Source: Rhizobiaceae bacterium
GTDB lineage: Bacteria; Pseudomonadota; Alphaproteobacteria; Rhizobiales; Rhizobiaceae
Length of the DNA: 64,000 nucleotides
Direction of reading: 5' to 3'
Assembly (NCBI GenBank): GCA_029212415.1
Contig: JARGOF010000007.1
Span: 62,001-126,000, forward strand
Shown: positions 44,827 through 54,738 of the stretch, one piece after another
Layout of the letters: each line of letters starts with the position of its first letter
Position numbering within the stretch: position 1 is the first letter of the stretch
Translations under genes and position numbers: made by a program
The notes under the pieces: generated by a model
The model's database searches: none
What the model saw: only the letters and a program-made list of their open reading frames with translations
What the model was told of the DNA's origin: nothing

Positions 44827-45987
44827 TCAGCCCTTGACGGCCTGATCGTAAAGGTGGGCCTTCACGTCATCCACGTCGATCGCGGCAAGCGCATCACTGA
44901 GCTTGTAGCCATCGGCATCGGCCTGAACCTTGGCCATGTCGTAGTCGTTGGCGGCCGGGATGAGCGCATTGGTGCAGACATCTGTTGCCTTGACCGGCTT
45001 GGAAATCTGTCCAAGCGCATAGATCTGGTCAAAGAATGTCTGCCAGGCGGCCATATCGTGGTAGCCCCAGCCTTCGCGTTTGTCCATGTCACCGCGGAAG
45101 ACGGCGATCTGCTGCAGGATCGAGGTTGTGCCAAGCTCCGGCCCGATGTTTTTGGCAAGTGTCGGAAACTCTTCAAAGACGATTTCGACAGCGGCACGCG
45201 GGTTGAGATAGGCGAACTCGAGACCCATGGCCCAGCCGCGAAGGTATTTCTCAAGGAAAGCCTTCTTGTCCGGATCTTCAAGGTCTTCAGAGCGAACCAC
45301 GAATGTATTGGCGAAGAGAGGCGAATTCTGCACGCCCAGCCAATATTCGAAATCAAGCCCGGTACCGATCCATTCAGCGCGCAGACCTTCCCAGCCAAGA
45401 GCCGCATCACCCTGACCGGCTTTCAACGCGGTTGCCCAGGTTGGCCAGCCGGCTTCAACATATTTGACCTTTGATACATCGACGCCCTGAACGGCCAGCA
45501 TCGGATCAACGATCGACTGCCAGGCAGCAGAGCCAAGCAGAATGGTTTTGCCTTCGAGGGTTTTCAGGTCATTGGTGCCTTCGCCCTTGCGGAAAGCGAG
45601 GGAGAATGTATCAAGCGCGCCCATGTGGAACGCCGACTTGAGCTTCATGCCGTTCTCGAGTGCAAACGAGAATACGCCGGGTGACGGAAAGCCGATATCG
45701 GCCTGGCCGACATCAACGAATTTCACGGTTGCCGTGCCGTCAGATGGTCCGGGCTGGAAATCGGTTTCGACGCCGAGGTCGTCGAAATAGCCCATTTTCT
45801 TGGCCACGTGGTAGCCATAGTCATCGAGCACTTCGATTGTGCCACGCGGTGAAATCCAGGTGAATTTCGAATAGGGCTCAGCCTGCGCACTGCCGCCGCC
45901 GAGTGCGGTGACACTGACAACGCCAGCGGCGCTGACCTGAAGAAAAGTGCGGCGGTTCATGCCGCCGGGCGTGAAGTTGCTGTTCAT
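44827..45987 (-). CDS. NitT/TauT-type ABC transporter substrate-binding protein, Tat-exported
   Basis: 386 aa from the ATG at 45987 (AAGGGG ahead); the frame is open to 46074. The signal is twin-arginine (NRRTFLQ then a hydrophobic stretch ending in AQA). The mature part resembles SsuA/TauA/ThiY-type binding proteins, with KTILLGSAAWQS and WPTWATALKAGQGDAALGWEG. Such importers carry sulfonates, nitrate, thiamine precursors and other small anions; the ligand here is unknown. Confidence 0.9.
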   Translation of the reverse strand: MNSNFTPGGMNRRTFLQVSAAGVVSVTALGGGSAQAEPYSKFTWISPRGTIEVLDDYGYHVAKKMGYFDDLGVETDFQPGPSDGTATVKFVDVGQADIGFPSPGVFSFALENGMKLKSAFHMGALDTFSLAFRKGEGTNDLKTLEGKTILLGSAAWQSIVDPMLAVQGVDVSKVKYVEAGWPTWATALKAGQGDAALGWEGLRAEWIGTGLDFEYWLGVQNSPLFANTFVVRSEDLEDPDKKAFLEKYLRGWAMGLEFAYLNPRAAVEIVFEEFPTLAKNIGPELGTTSILQQIAVFRGDMDKREGWGYHDMAAWQTFFDQIYALGQISKPVKATDVCTNALIPAANDYDMAKVQADADGYKLSDALAAIDVDDVKAHLYDQAVKG

Positions 45988-46061
45988 TGCATATTCCCCT
46001 TGTGTTGATGCGTTTCGACAGTCTCTTCCCAATGCCGGACGCCCCGGCACCAGGCTTTCAT

Positions 46062-46907
46062 TCAGGCCTCCCAACTGGCGTATTTTTTCCCCAGAAGGAA
46101 AAAGAATACATAGATAAGGATGCCCAACATGGAGAGGATCATGACCACCGCAAAGAATTGCGGCATCAGGATCATCGATGAATAGGAGGTCAGCCGGTTA
46201 CCCAAACCGAAGCCGCCACCGACCATTTCTGCGCCGACAGCCGTCAGCAAACCGAATATCGATCCAACCATCAGACCGACAAAAATCATCGGCAGCGCCA
46301 TCGGTGCGCGAATTTTCCAGAAGATCTGCAGGGTCGAGGCGCCATAGGAGCGCGCAAGGGCGATCTTGCCCTGATCGACACGGCGAAAGCCGGTCGCGGC
46401 ATTGATCATCACCATGGGTCCGGAGGCCAGCGCCACGGCAATGATGCGCGGTTCATAACCGAAGCCGAAGCGCAGGATCAAAAGCGGCACCAGCGCCAGC
46501 ATGGGTGTTGTCACCAGCAGCAGGATGTATGGCGTTACAATCTTTTCGGCAAATGGAAACTGGGTAATCACCGCAGCCAGGATCAGACCAACCGTGGCGC
46601 CGATGGCAAAGCCACCGAGCAGTTCAACCAGCGTATGACCCAGATGCGGCGCAATCAGCGGAAAATCAGAGACAAGCGCCACGATGATTTCACTGGGCTT
46701 GGGCAGCACATATTGTGGAACCTCGAAAAAGCCGAGCAACAATTCCATGCCGCCGACAACAATGACGGCCACCAGGATGATTGCCAGGACTTCGCGGGCG
46801 GACTTGATGCCGGGCCCGGATGTCAGCGCCGACATATTGGTAATACCGACGTCGCCAGGACTGTCGGATTTGCCTTTGAATTGCGGGATTGCGTCTGACT
46901 TGCTCAC
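46062..46907 (-). CDS. NitT/TauT-type ABC transporter permease
   Basis: 281 aa with five or six transmembrane segments and the EAA loop LARSYGASTLQIFWKIRAP that docks onto the ATPase. Encoded between the ATPase and the binding protein of the same importer, 24 bases after the ATPase gene. The N-terminal 40 residues are polar and longer than usual. Confidence 0.93.
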   Translation of the reverse strand: MSKSDAIPQFKGKSDSPGDVGITNMSALTSGPGIKSAREVLAIILVAVIVVGGMELLLGFFEVPQYVLPKPSEIIVALVSDFPLIAPHLGHTLVELLGGFAIGATVGLILAAVITQFPFAEKIVTPYILLLVTTPMLALVPLLILRFGFGYEPRIIAVALASGPMVMINAATGFRRVDQGKIALARSYGASTLQIFWKIRAPMALPMIFVGLMVGSIFGLLTAVGAEMVGGGFGLGNRLTSYSSMILMPQFFAVVMILSMLGILIYVFFFLLGKKYASWEA

Positions 46908-46931
46908 TGTGTTCTCGCTCTCAAATTGTCC

Positions 46932-47762
46932 TTAACCGGTCACCGGGGTCGGCTGATCTTGCGATGCCGCAGGGTTCGGGTAACGGCTTACCTGCGTTCC
47001 GACGATTTCCTGCTTGATGGCATTGGTCAGATCAAAGACCTCTTTCGTCGCCATGATCTCCATGGAACGGGGCCGGGCAAATGGCACAGGATGAATACTG
47101 GCAACCCTTCCTGGACGCGGGCTCATCACCACAACGCGATCAGACAGGAAAATGGCCTCTTCGATTGAATGGGTAATCAGCACGATGGTGGTTTTGGTAT
47201 CGAGCCAGATCTCCTCGACGAGACGGTTCATTTCCTCGCGGGTAAAGGAGTCCAGCGCGCCGAATGGCTCATCCATCAGCAAAACAGACGGCTTGAACGA
47301 CAAGGCGCGAACAAGAGCCGCACGTTGTTGCATGCCGCCGGAGAGCTCGCCAGGAAAGCGCCCGCCAAACCCTTCCAGGCCAACACGGTTGAGCAATTCA
47401 TCAATCCAGATCCTGTCCGGCTTGACCCCCTTTATTTCAAAGGGAAAATTGATGTTGGCGGCAAGATTGCGCCACGGCAGCAGATTGGCATCCTGGAACA
47501 CCATGCTGATATCGGCATTGGGACCGGACACCGGCGCGCCATCCAGCAGCACCTCGCCGGCACTCAGGCCATGCAACCCCGACATCGACCACAGCAACGT
47601 GGTCTTGCCACAGCCGGACGGGCCGACAATGGAAACAATCTCGCCCTCCATGATCTCCAGGGAACAACGATCAATCGCCAGAAGATCACCCGACCTTGTG
47701 TTGTACACTTTAGTCGCATTGAGAACTTCGAGTTTGGGTTTTTTGGACTGGCCGGCCAGCAT
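46932..47762 (-). CDS. NitT/TauT-type ABC transporter ATP-binding protein
   Basis: 276 aa from the ATG at 47762, which has GGAGGGG close by; an in-frame ATG at 47813 would add 17 residues and cannot be excluded. Walker A is GPSGCGKTT, the signature LSGGMQQRAALVRAL, Walker B LLMDEPFGALD and the H-loop ITHSIEEA; all intact. First gene of the 36.5-47.8 kb operon and divergent from the RpiR regulator. Confidence 0.94.
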   Translation of the reverse strand: MLAGQSKKPKLEVLNATKVYNTRSGDLLAIDRCSLEIMEGEIVSIVGPSGCGKTTLLWSMSGLHGLSAGEVLLDGAPVSGPNADISMVFQDANLLPWRNLAANINFPFEIKGVKPDRIWIDELLNRVGLEGFGGRFPGELSGGMQQRAALVRALSFKPSVLLMDEPFGALDSFTREEMNRLVEEIWLDTKTTIVLITHSIEEAIFLSDRVVVMSPRPGRVASIHPVPFARPRSMEIMATKEVFDLTNAIKQEIVGTQVSRYPNPAASQDQPTPVTG

Positions 47763-47828
47763 GACCCCTCCATTGGCTTGGCGAAAATGAGATGGCATGA
47801 TTATGATTTCCATGCCTTGTTCACAGTT

Positions 47829-47895
47829 TGTAACTATCCGACTAAACCTGTCAAGCCTCTATAAGTTACATTGTTGAAATCTCGCAATTGCAACA
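47829..47895. promoter_or_regulatory. Inverted repeats in the RpiR / ABC-operon divergent promoter region
   Basis: Two inverted repeats are visible: TGTAACT-N28-AGTTACA (47829-47870) and TGTTG-N14-CAACA (47872-47895). Both lie in the A+T-rich spacer between the ABC ATPase and the RpiR gene. They are candidates for the regulator's operator; half-sites are short and wide apart, so chance is not excluded. A TATAAA at 47947-47952 may be the -10 of the RpiR gene. Confidence 0.35.
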
Positions 47896-48010
47896 TTTTC
47901 AGCACGCACATAGCTTGCATTGTGTGTAAGTTTCCTACATTCTGCATATAAAGGGACCATAAATCGCATCGTTACAGCGACCTGCAGCGACAGGAAATTG
48001 GCCTGACCGG

Positions 48011-48994
48011 ATGGTGGATATCGACATGAGCAAACGCAAGGCACGTCAGAGCACCAGCGACAAGAACGCGGAAAACGAGGCCCCGGAAGAAACCGGAGGG
48101 GAAGCCTATAACAAGCCGGTTCCCGATATTCTGTCGCAAATCAAGGACAGCTACGCAGAATTACGGCCAGCCGAACGCCGTGTCGCCAACATCGTGTTGG
48201 CCGATGTGACGTTTTCAGTCGACGCATCCAATGCCGAGATCGCCAAGCGGGCGAAGGTCAGCGAACCGACCGTCACCCGTTTTTGCCGGGCAATCGGCTG
48301 CGACGGCGTGCGCGATTTCAAACTCAAGCTGGCGCAAAGTGTTGTGGTCGGACGTCTTTATCTTTCTCCAAATCTGCCTCCGGAGACCGGCGAGAATGGT
48401 TCCCCCCTGTGGAATGTCGTTTTTGCGGAAGCACGCAATGCCCTGACGGCCGTCGAGCGCAGTATAGACCCCAAGGATATCATTCAGGCTGCCGAGCTGG
48501 TGGCCAGCGCCCAACAGGTTCTGGTCTTCGGTCTTGGCGGCAGTTCAACGGCGCTTGCGCAGGAAACCCAGAACAGATTGTTCCGCTATGGCGTGCTGGT
48601 CTCCTCCCACGCCGACCCCTATGTGATGAAAATGACGGCCGCGACCCTCAAGCCGGGTGATCTGGTCATTGCCATTTCGGGCACCGGGCGCACCCGGGAG
48701 GTTCTTGAGGCAACGACCCTGGCAAAACACTATCGCGCCAATACGATAGCCATAACGGCACCCGATTCCGAACTTGCAGAGGCCGTGGATCTCGCATTGA
48801 GCGTTGATGTGCCGGAATTTCAGGACATCCTGAAACCAACCGCGTCCCGCTATGCTTTCCTGGCCATCATTGACCTCTTGTCCACCGCCGTCGGCTACCG
48901 GCTGGAGCCCAATGCGCACGAGATGCTGCGGCGGATCAAATATACGGTGCTCAACCACCGCAAGGGCAAGGTTCTGGAGCCCCTGGGCGATTGA
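48011..48994 (+). CDS. MurR/RpiR-family transcriptional regulator
   Basis: 327 aa. Residues about 35-110 are the RpiR helix-turn-helix (AERRVANIVLAD, then SNAEIAKRAKVSEPTVTRFCRA), residues 140-290 a SIS domain (LVFGLGGSSTALAQ, ISGTGRTREV), which binds phosphorylated sugars. The polar N-terminus is extended. A start at 48026 (MSKRK) is also possible; neither has a strong Shine-Dalgarno site. Divergent from the catabolic operon, so it most likely controls it, and its SIS domain suggests a phosphosugar or amino-sugar signal. Confidence 0.92.
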   Translation: MVDIDMSKRKARQSTSDKNAENEAPEETGGEAYNKPVPDILSQIKDSYAELRPAERRVANIVLADVTFSVDASNAEIAKRAKVSEPTVTRFCRAIGCDGVRDFKLKLAQSVVVGRLYLSPNLPPETGENGSPLWNVVFAEARNALTAVERSIDPKDIIQAAELVASAQQVLVFGLGGSSTALAQETQNRLFRYGVLVSSHADPYVMKMTAATLKPGDLVIAISGTGRTREVLEATTLAKHYRANTIAITAPDSELAEAVDLALSVDVPEFQDILKPTASRYAFLAIIDLLSTAVGYRLEPNAHEMLRRIKYTVLNHRKGKVLEPLGD

Positions 48995-49051
48995 TATGCG
49001 CCTTACCTTGAAGTTTGCTGACGGCAATTGCCGACGTCTGGAGGAATAGAC

Positions 49052-50833
49052 ATGAACGACACGACACCCATGGCAGAAGCAACAGCCTGGCTCTCCCGGC
49101 TTGACGCATGCCTGACAAGCCGCGACCTGGATTCCACCCTCGCCCTGTTCGATGACGATTGTTACTGGCGTGATTTTGTTGCCTTCACCTGGAACATCAA
49201 GACCATGGAAGGCAAGCCAGCCATCGCCGCCATGCTTGCACAGACGCTGACTGTAGCACAGCCGTCCGCATGGCAGGTCACCAGCGCATCGGGTGCGCGC
49301 AATGAAACAATCGAAGCCTGGTTCAACTTCAGGACCAAGGTCGGCAAGGGGCAGGGCATACTCACTCTTGTCGGCGGCAAATGCCGTACCATTTTGACGA
49401 CATTGCAGTCACTCGATGGCCATGAAGAAGCCACAGGCGCAACGCGCATCACCGGTGTCAGTCACGGCGCAGACCGCAACCGCGAAACCTGGACAGAGCA
49501 CCGCGCCCGGGAAGAAGCAGCATTTTCAAACGGCGACACTGATCCCTATTGCCTGATCATTGGCGGCGGCCAGGGCGGCATCATGCTCGGCGCCCGGCTC
49601 CGCCAATTGGGCGTGCCAAGCATCATTGTCGAAAAGAACGACAAGGCGGGTGATTCCTGGCGCAATCGCTATCGCTCGCTCGTTCTGCACGATCCGGTCT
49701 GGTACGATCACCTGCCCTATGTTCCCTTCCCCGCCCATTGGCCGGTCTTCACGCCAAAGGACAAGATGGGCGATTGGCTCGAAGCCTATGTCAAGATCAT
49801 GGAACTGACCTATTGGGGCGGCACCGAGTGTGTGTCGGCCGCATTCGACCCGGTCAAAAAACGCTGGCGCGTTGAATTGATTCGCGACGGCAAGACAATG
49901 ATCATGCACCCGACCCAATTGGTTTTTGCTACCGGCGCCTATGGTCCGCCCAAATTCATAGACTTGCCCGGCGCCGCCGATTTTGCCGGCGACATTCTGC
50001 ATTCCAGCCAATATGCAGAAGGCGCACAATACAGCGGCAAAAAGGCCGTCGTTATCGGCGCAGCCAGTTCCGGCCATGATATTTCGGTCGACCTGTGGGA
50101 AGCCGGCGCCGATGTGACCATGGTACAGCGCTCGCCGACCACGGTCGTACGCTCGGAAACACAGATGGAACTGGCTTTCGAAATCTATTCGGAAGAAGCT
50201 ACCCAAAAGGGCATCGACGTCGACAAGGCCGACATGATCGCCGCCGCAACACCCTTTGCCCTGCAACCGCCAATCCAGCGTGAACTGACCCGCCGCACGC
50301 GCGAACGCGATGCTGCCTTTTACAGCGCGCTTGAAGCCACTGGCTTTCTGCTGGATTTCGGCGAAGACGAGACCGGCCTGATGATGAAGGCCTTTCGAAC
50401 AGGCTCCGGCTACTATCTCGATGTGGGCGCATCGCAACTGATCATCGACGGCGAAATCGGCATCAAGGCTGGCGTCGAAATCGACAGACTGTCAGCCGGT
50501 GCCGTGCATTTTGCCAACGGCACGACGCTTGAGGCCGATGTGATCATCCAGTCAACCGGCTTCCACTCCATGCACGAAGTGGTGGCGGGCATCGTCTCGC
50601 GCGAAACCGCCGACCAGATCGGCACCTGCTGGGGTCTGGGCTCCGGCACGCGCAACGATCCCGCTCCATGGCACGGCGAATTGCGCAATATGTATAAGCC
50701 CGTGGCGCAGGAGAACCTGTGGTTCCAGGGCGGCAATCTGGCACTGCAGCGTTTCTTCTCCAAATTCGTCGCGCTGCAAATCAAGGCGCGGATGGAAGGC
50801 ATTGAAACGCCGGTCTACACCACGGACCTGTGA
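49052..50833 (+). CDS. Flavin-containing monooxygenase with N-terminal NTF2-like domain
   Basis: 593 aa; the ATG at 49052 follows a perfect GGAGG site. Residues 10-130 are an NTF2/SnoaL-like cone (LDACLTSRDLDSTLALFDDD), then an FAD-binding Rossmann loop GGGQGG (near 172), an NADPH site G-A-A-S-S-G (near 335) and the FMO-type ATG-Y-G-P stretch near 300. NAD(P)H-dependent oxygenation of a nitrogen, sulfur or carbonyl substrate is expected. It follows the RpiR gene by 57 bp in the same direction and may belong to the same regulon. Confidence 0.9.
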   Translation: MNDTTPMAEATAWLSRLDACLTSRDLDSTLALFDDDCYWRDFVAFTWNIKTMEGKPAIAAMLAQTLTVAQPSAWQVTSASGARNETIEAWFNFRTKVGKGQGILTLVGGKCRTILTTLQSLDGHEEATGATRITGVSHGADRNRETWTEHRAREEAAFSNGDTDPYCLIIGGGQGGIMLGARLRQLGVPSIIVEKNDKAGDSWRNRYRSLVLHDPVWYDHLPYVPFPAHWPVFTPKDKMGDWLEAYVKIMELTYWGGTECVSAAFDPVKKRWRVELIRDGKTMIMHPTQLVFATGAYGPPKFIDLPGAADFAGDILHSSQYAEGAQYSGKKAVVIGAASSGHDISVDLWEAGADVTMVQRSPTTVVRSETQMELAFEIYSEEATQKGIDVDKADMIAAATPFALQPPIQRELTRRTRERDAAFYSALEATGFLLDFGEDETGLMMKAFRTGSGYYLDVGASQLIIDGEIGIKAGVEIDRLSAGAVHFANGTTLEADVIIQSTGFHSMHEVVAGIVSRETADQIGTCWGLGSGTRNDPAPWHGELRNMYKPVAQENLWFQGGNLALQRFFSKFVALQIKARMEGIETPVYTTDL

Positions 50834-50876
50834 ACAGGCCCGTCCCTTTCGCTGTGAAGATTGCGCCAGACAGGCT

Positions 50877-52001
50877 CTAGGTGGTCGCCATGGTTTGCCG
50901 GAATCGCCGGAGAGCGATGACAAAGAACAGGACACTTAACCCCACCATGATCAGCATATCCAGCCAGACTGTTTTGAAGCCTGCGCCGCGATAAAGTATG
51001 GCCTGGGAGAACGCCACAAAATGGGTTGATGGGGATATTTGCATGATGGTCTGCAACCAGTCGGGTATGCTCTCCATCGGTGTGGTGCTGCCCGACAACA
51101 GATTCATGACCACCAGAACCGGCAAGGCCAACAGACCGAATTGCGGCATCGATGTCGTGAACGTCGCAAGAAGAATGCCCAGACCGGTAACGGAGACAAG
51201 ATAGAGAATCGTACCGACCACAAAGAGCGTGATGGAACCTGCGATAGGCACGGCCAGAATGCCTTGCACCACCAGCCAGAGCGAAAGAACAGCAGCAACG
51301 ATAATCGCCAGGCCGTTGGCCCAGATCTTGGCCAGCATGATTTCTGACGGTGACACCGGCATGACAAGCAGATGTTCGATCGTCCCGTGTTCACGTTCCC
51401 GGATCAGCGCCGCACCTGTCAGCAGAACCGACAGAATTGTTACATTGTTGATCACCTGCATCACGGAGGAGAACCATGTTGATTGCATGTTCGGGTTGAA
51501 TTGCGCCGTGACAACCAGATTGATGGGCAATTCACTGGATTCATCATCACGTGTAATGAACTTGCTGATTTCAGCGGCGATGATCTGCTGAAGAAACACC
51601 GAACCGTTCCCCGCCTGAACCATGGCAGTGGCGTCCACGTTCAATTGAATTTCCGGTTGGCGTTGCGCAATGACGTCAGCCTCAAAATCGGGTGGGAAGG
51701 ACAGCACAAATACGTAGTCACCATTGTTCATCACGCGATCAACGTCGGAGAGAGAGATTTCCTTTGGCCTGTCGAACTCGGGCGGCAGGATCGCCCCGAT
51801 GATTCGTCCGGTCAAATCGGACCGGTCCAGATCGACATAGGCGACAGATGCGTTCACCACTTCGAGCTTGGCACCAGTAGCCACGGCATAGACCGCAAAA
51901 CTGAACACATAGATGATCAGCAGCAAAAGCACCGGGTCAGCCCGAAGACTGCGCAGCTCCTTGAGCCCAAGCCGGTAGATATTCGACAGCGACTGCATCA
52001 T
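50877..52001 (-). CDS. ABC-2 type transporter permease (YhhJ-like)
   Basis: 374 aa from the ATG at 52001, directly after the stop of the RbbA-like gene and with AGGAAA ahead. One N-terminal helix, a large periplasmic loop of about 140 residues, and five C-terminal helices: the ABC2_membrane_3 layout. The conserved EREHGTIEHLLVMPVSPSEI-type cytoplasmic element is present. Third member of a YhiI-RbbA-YhhJ type efflux set. Confidence 0.92.
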   Translation of the reverse strand: MMQSLSNIYRLGLKELRSLRADPVLLLLIIYVFSFAVYAVATGAKLEVVNASVAYVDLDRSDLTGRIIGAILPPEFDRPKEISLSDVDRVMNNGDYVFVLSFPPDFEADVIAQRQPEIQLNVDATAMVQAGNGSVFLQQIIAAEISKFITRDDESSELPINLVVTAQFNPNMQSTWFSSVMQVINNVTILSVLLTGAALIREREHGTIEHLLVMPVSPSEIMLAKIWANGLAIIVAAVLSLWLVVQGILAVPIAGSITLFVVGTILYLVSVTGLGILLATFTTSMPQFGLLALPVLVVMNLLSGSTTPMESIPDWLQTIMQISPSTHFVAFSQAILYRGAGFKTVWLDMLIMVGLSVLFFVIALRRFRQTMATT

Positions 52002-52002
52002 T

Positions 52003-54738
52003 TCATTTTTCCTGCTTGCGCAGCATGAGGATCGACATGGCGATGAAGAAGATCGCAAAACCAATCAAGACAAGATGATTTTGCCAAAGCTCTGCGAACC
52101 CCAACGCCTTGGTGAAAGTGCCAACACTGATTTGCTGATACCAGGCCGACGGGAAGCCCAGACCGATCAAACGGCCACCCCCGGACAGCGACGAGACGGG
52201 CACCAGCAAGCCTGAGAAATTGACCGCCGGAATAATCGCAATAATGGCCGCCGCAAAGGTTGCAGCAACCTGTGTCTTGGTGAAAGTGGATACCAGAACC
52301 CCAAAGCCGGTTGTCGCCAGAACGTAAAGAAAAGTTCCCACCAGCAATGCCATGACCGATCCCCGGATTGGCACATGAAAAACGCCATAGGCAACGACCA
52401 GCAACGTCAGGAAACTCAACATGGCGATCACCACATAAGGCAGCTGCTTGCCCAAAACGAATTCTGTACGCGTGACTGGCGTGGAGCGAAAATTGGCGAT
52501 GGAACCCGTTTCCTTTTCCCGTACCACTCCCATCGCAGCCATCATTGACGGGATCAGCACCAGCATGAGCATGATGACCGATGGCACGATCGCAAACACG
52601 CTCTTGAAGGCTTGATTGAAGCGGAAACGCGTCTCTATTTCTGCACCGCTCGTGTCTATGGCTTCGCCATAGGTGCGCTCGATCTGGTCATCCATATAGG
52701 ACAGGGCCAAACCCTGCAGATAGCCACGGGCGGTTTCTGCGCGGAACGGCATTGCGCCGTCTATGGCAATCCGCACTTCGGGCTGCTCGTCCCGTTGAAG
52801 CAAACGCCCGAAATCGGGAGGGATTTCTATTGCAATGGCTATTTCACCGTCCTTCAACCGCGCTTCCAACTCCTGTGTACTCGAAGCTGCTGCCTTTTCC
52901 TCGAAGTATCGCGATCCTGAGAATGCTTCAAGCAACCCGCGACTTTCGACCGTTTGATCCCGATCCATAACGGCATAGGGAAGATCCGTGACATCCAGAG
53001 AAATACCATAGCCAAAGGTCAGCATCAGGATAATCGGCCCGGCAAACGCAAAGCTCAATCGCAGCGGGTCGCGCAGGATCTCCATGGATTCACGCAGGGC
53101 AAAGGCCCAAAGACGGGCCAGCATGAAACCACGTTGAAGCGCATTGACTGCTGGCTTCAATGGGCTGACCGATTGGTCTGCAGGTGAAGGCTGCGCTTCA
53201 TCCTTGCTGCCGACAGCTTCAAGCAGATATTCGATGAATGCGTCATTCAACGTCGCGGCGTTCTTGGCTTTTACAATATCCGCAGGTGTTCCAACGGTCA
53301 GAACGCGTCCGGCGTGCATTAACGATATCCGGTCACAGCGCTCCGCCTCATTCATGAAATGGGTGGAAATAAATATTGTAACCCCGTCGTTGCGCGATAG
53401 TCCGATCAGGTGTTGCCAGAACACATCACGGGCCACCGGATCGACGCCCGAAGTCGGTTCATCGAGAATGAGAACTTCGGGCCCATGAATGACTGCGACA
53501 GCAAGTTGCAGGCGCTGCCGAATACCAAGTGGCAGGGAATCCGGTTTTTCGTCCGCCTCCCCCTGCAAATCGAAGGTTGTCAGCATCTCGGACACACGCG
53601 CCGCCCGTTGGGCCACGGGAATCTGATACAATTGTGCGTGCAGTTCGAGATTCTGGCGAACGGTCAGTTCACTGTAGAGAGAAAACGATTGTGACATGTA
53701 GCCCACCCGCTGCCGCGTGCGCATGTCATTTGCGTCCAGGGTCTTGCCGAACAGCAGCGCTTGCCCCGAGCTTGCCGGCAAAAGGCCTGTCAGCATTTTC
53801 ATTGTTGTCGTCTTGCCGCAGCCGTTGGACCCCAGAAAGCCGAAAATCTCGCCTCTATCGATTTCGAAATTGACGCTATCGACCGCGACGAAATCATCGA
53901 ACTTTCGGGTAAGCGATTTCGCCTCAACGGCGGGTATGCCGCCGGTGCGCACACGCGGCGGAACAACGACTTCACAATGATCCTGTCGCGCCGCCTCCGG
54001 CAACAGGGCAATGAACGCCTTCTCCAGCGTCGGTTGTCCCGCCTGATCACGCACCTCATCGGGTGCTCCGGTGGCAATGACCTTGCCGTCGGATATGGCA
54101 GCCAACCAATCGAAACGCTCGGCCTCCTCCATATAGGCTGTCGCAACAATCACGCTCATCGCCGGGCGTTGCGCACGAATGCGGTCGATCAAGTCCCAGA
54201 ACTGCTGGCGGGACAGTGGATCGACCCCTGTCGTCGGCTCATCCAGAATCAACAGATCAGGGTCATGGATCAGCGCAGAGCACAACGACAGCTTTTGCTT
54301 CATACCGCCTGACAGTTTGCCCGCAGGGCGATCCGGGAAGGGGTCAAGGCCCGTTGCCTGCAACAGATCAGCGATACGCGCGCGACGTTCCGCCTTCGAT
54401 TGACCAAACAGTCTGCCAAAAAAATCAAGGTTCTCTGCAACCGTCAATGTTGGATAGAGGTTACGCCCCAGACCTTGTGGCATATAGGCAATGCGCGTGT
54501 TGCAGTCTTTTAGATGGCGTCTTTCGCGAATATCGCCACCCAACACCTGCACATCTCCGGACTGCACCCGACGCACGCCGGCAACCAGTGCGAGCAACGT
54601 TGATTTTCCAACGCCGTCCGGGCCGATCAATCCCGCCATACAACCGGAGGGGATATCGAGGCTGACATGGTCCAGAGCCGCCGTCGCACCGTAGCGGTGG
54701 ACAACCTCGGACAGTCGGACAACAGGTGCCTGGGTCAT
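52003..54738 (-). CDS. rbbA: RbbA-like ABC transporter: two ATPase domains fused to ABC-2 permease
   Basis: 911 aa. Two nucleotide-binding domains in one chain, with Walker A GPDGVGKST (about residue 38) and GSNGCGKTT (about 305), both followed by signature and Walker B motifs (LILDEPTTGVDPLS, LILDEPTSGVDPVA), then an ABC-2 permease of six helices with a periplasmic loop from about residue 540. This is the architecture of E. coli RbbA/YhiH, described as a ribosome-associated ATPase but neighbouring efflux genes. It overlaps the membrane-fusion gene by four bases. Probably exports a toxic compound. Confidence 0.9.
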   Translation of the reverse strand: MTQAPVVRLSEVVHRYGATAALDHVSLDIPSGCMAGLIGPDGVGKSTLLALVAGVRRVQSGDVQVLGGDIRERRHLKDCNTRIAYMPQGLGRNLYPTLTVAENLDFFGRLFGQSKAERRARIADLLQATGLDPFPDRPAGKLSGGMKQKLSLCSALIHDPDLLILDEPTTGVDPLSRQQFWDLIDRIRAQRPAMSVIVATAYMEEAERFDWLAAISDGKVIATGAPDEVRDQAGQPTLEKAFIALLPEAARQDHCEVVVPPRVRTGGIPAVEAKSLTRKFDDFVAVDSVNFEIDRGEIFGFLGSNGCGKTTTMKMLTGLLPASSGQALLFGKTLDANDMRTRQRVGYMSQSFSLYSELTVRQNLELHAQLYQIPVAQRAARVSEMLTTFDLQGEADEKPDSLPLGIRQRLQLAVAVIHGPEVLILDEPTSGVDPVARDVFWQHLIGLSRNDGVTIFISTHFMNEAERCDRISLMHAGRVLTVGTPADIVKAKNAATLNDAFIEYLLEAVGSKDEAQPSPADQSVSPLKPAVNALQRGFMLARLWAFALRESMEILRDPLRLSFAFAGPIILMLTFGYGISLDVTDLPYAVMDRDQTVESRGLLEAFSGSRYFEEKAAASSTQELEARLKDGEIAIAIEIPPDFGRLLQRDEQPEVRIAIDGAMPFRAETARGYLQGLALSYMDDQIERTYGEAIDTSGAEIETRFRFNQAFKSVFAIVPSVIMLMLVLIPSMMAAMGVVREKETGSIANFRSTPVTRTEFVLGKQLPYVVIAMLSFLTLLVVAYGVFHVPIRGSVMALLVGTFLYVLATTGFGVLVSTFTKTQVAATFAAAIIAIIPAVNFSGLLVPVSSLSGGGRLIGLGFPSAWYQQISVGTFTKALGFAELWQNHLVLIGFAIFFIAMSILMLRKQEK

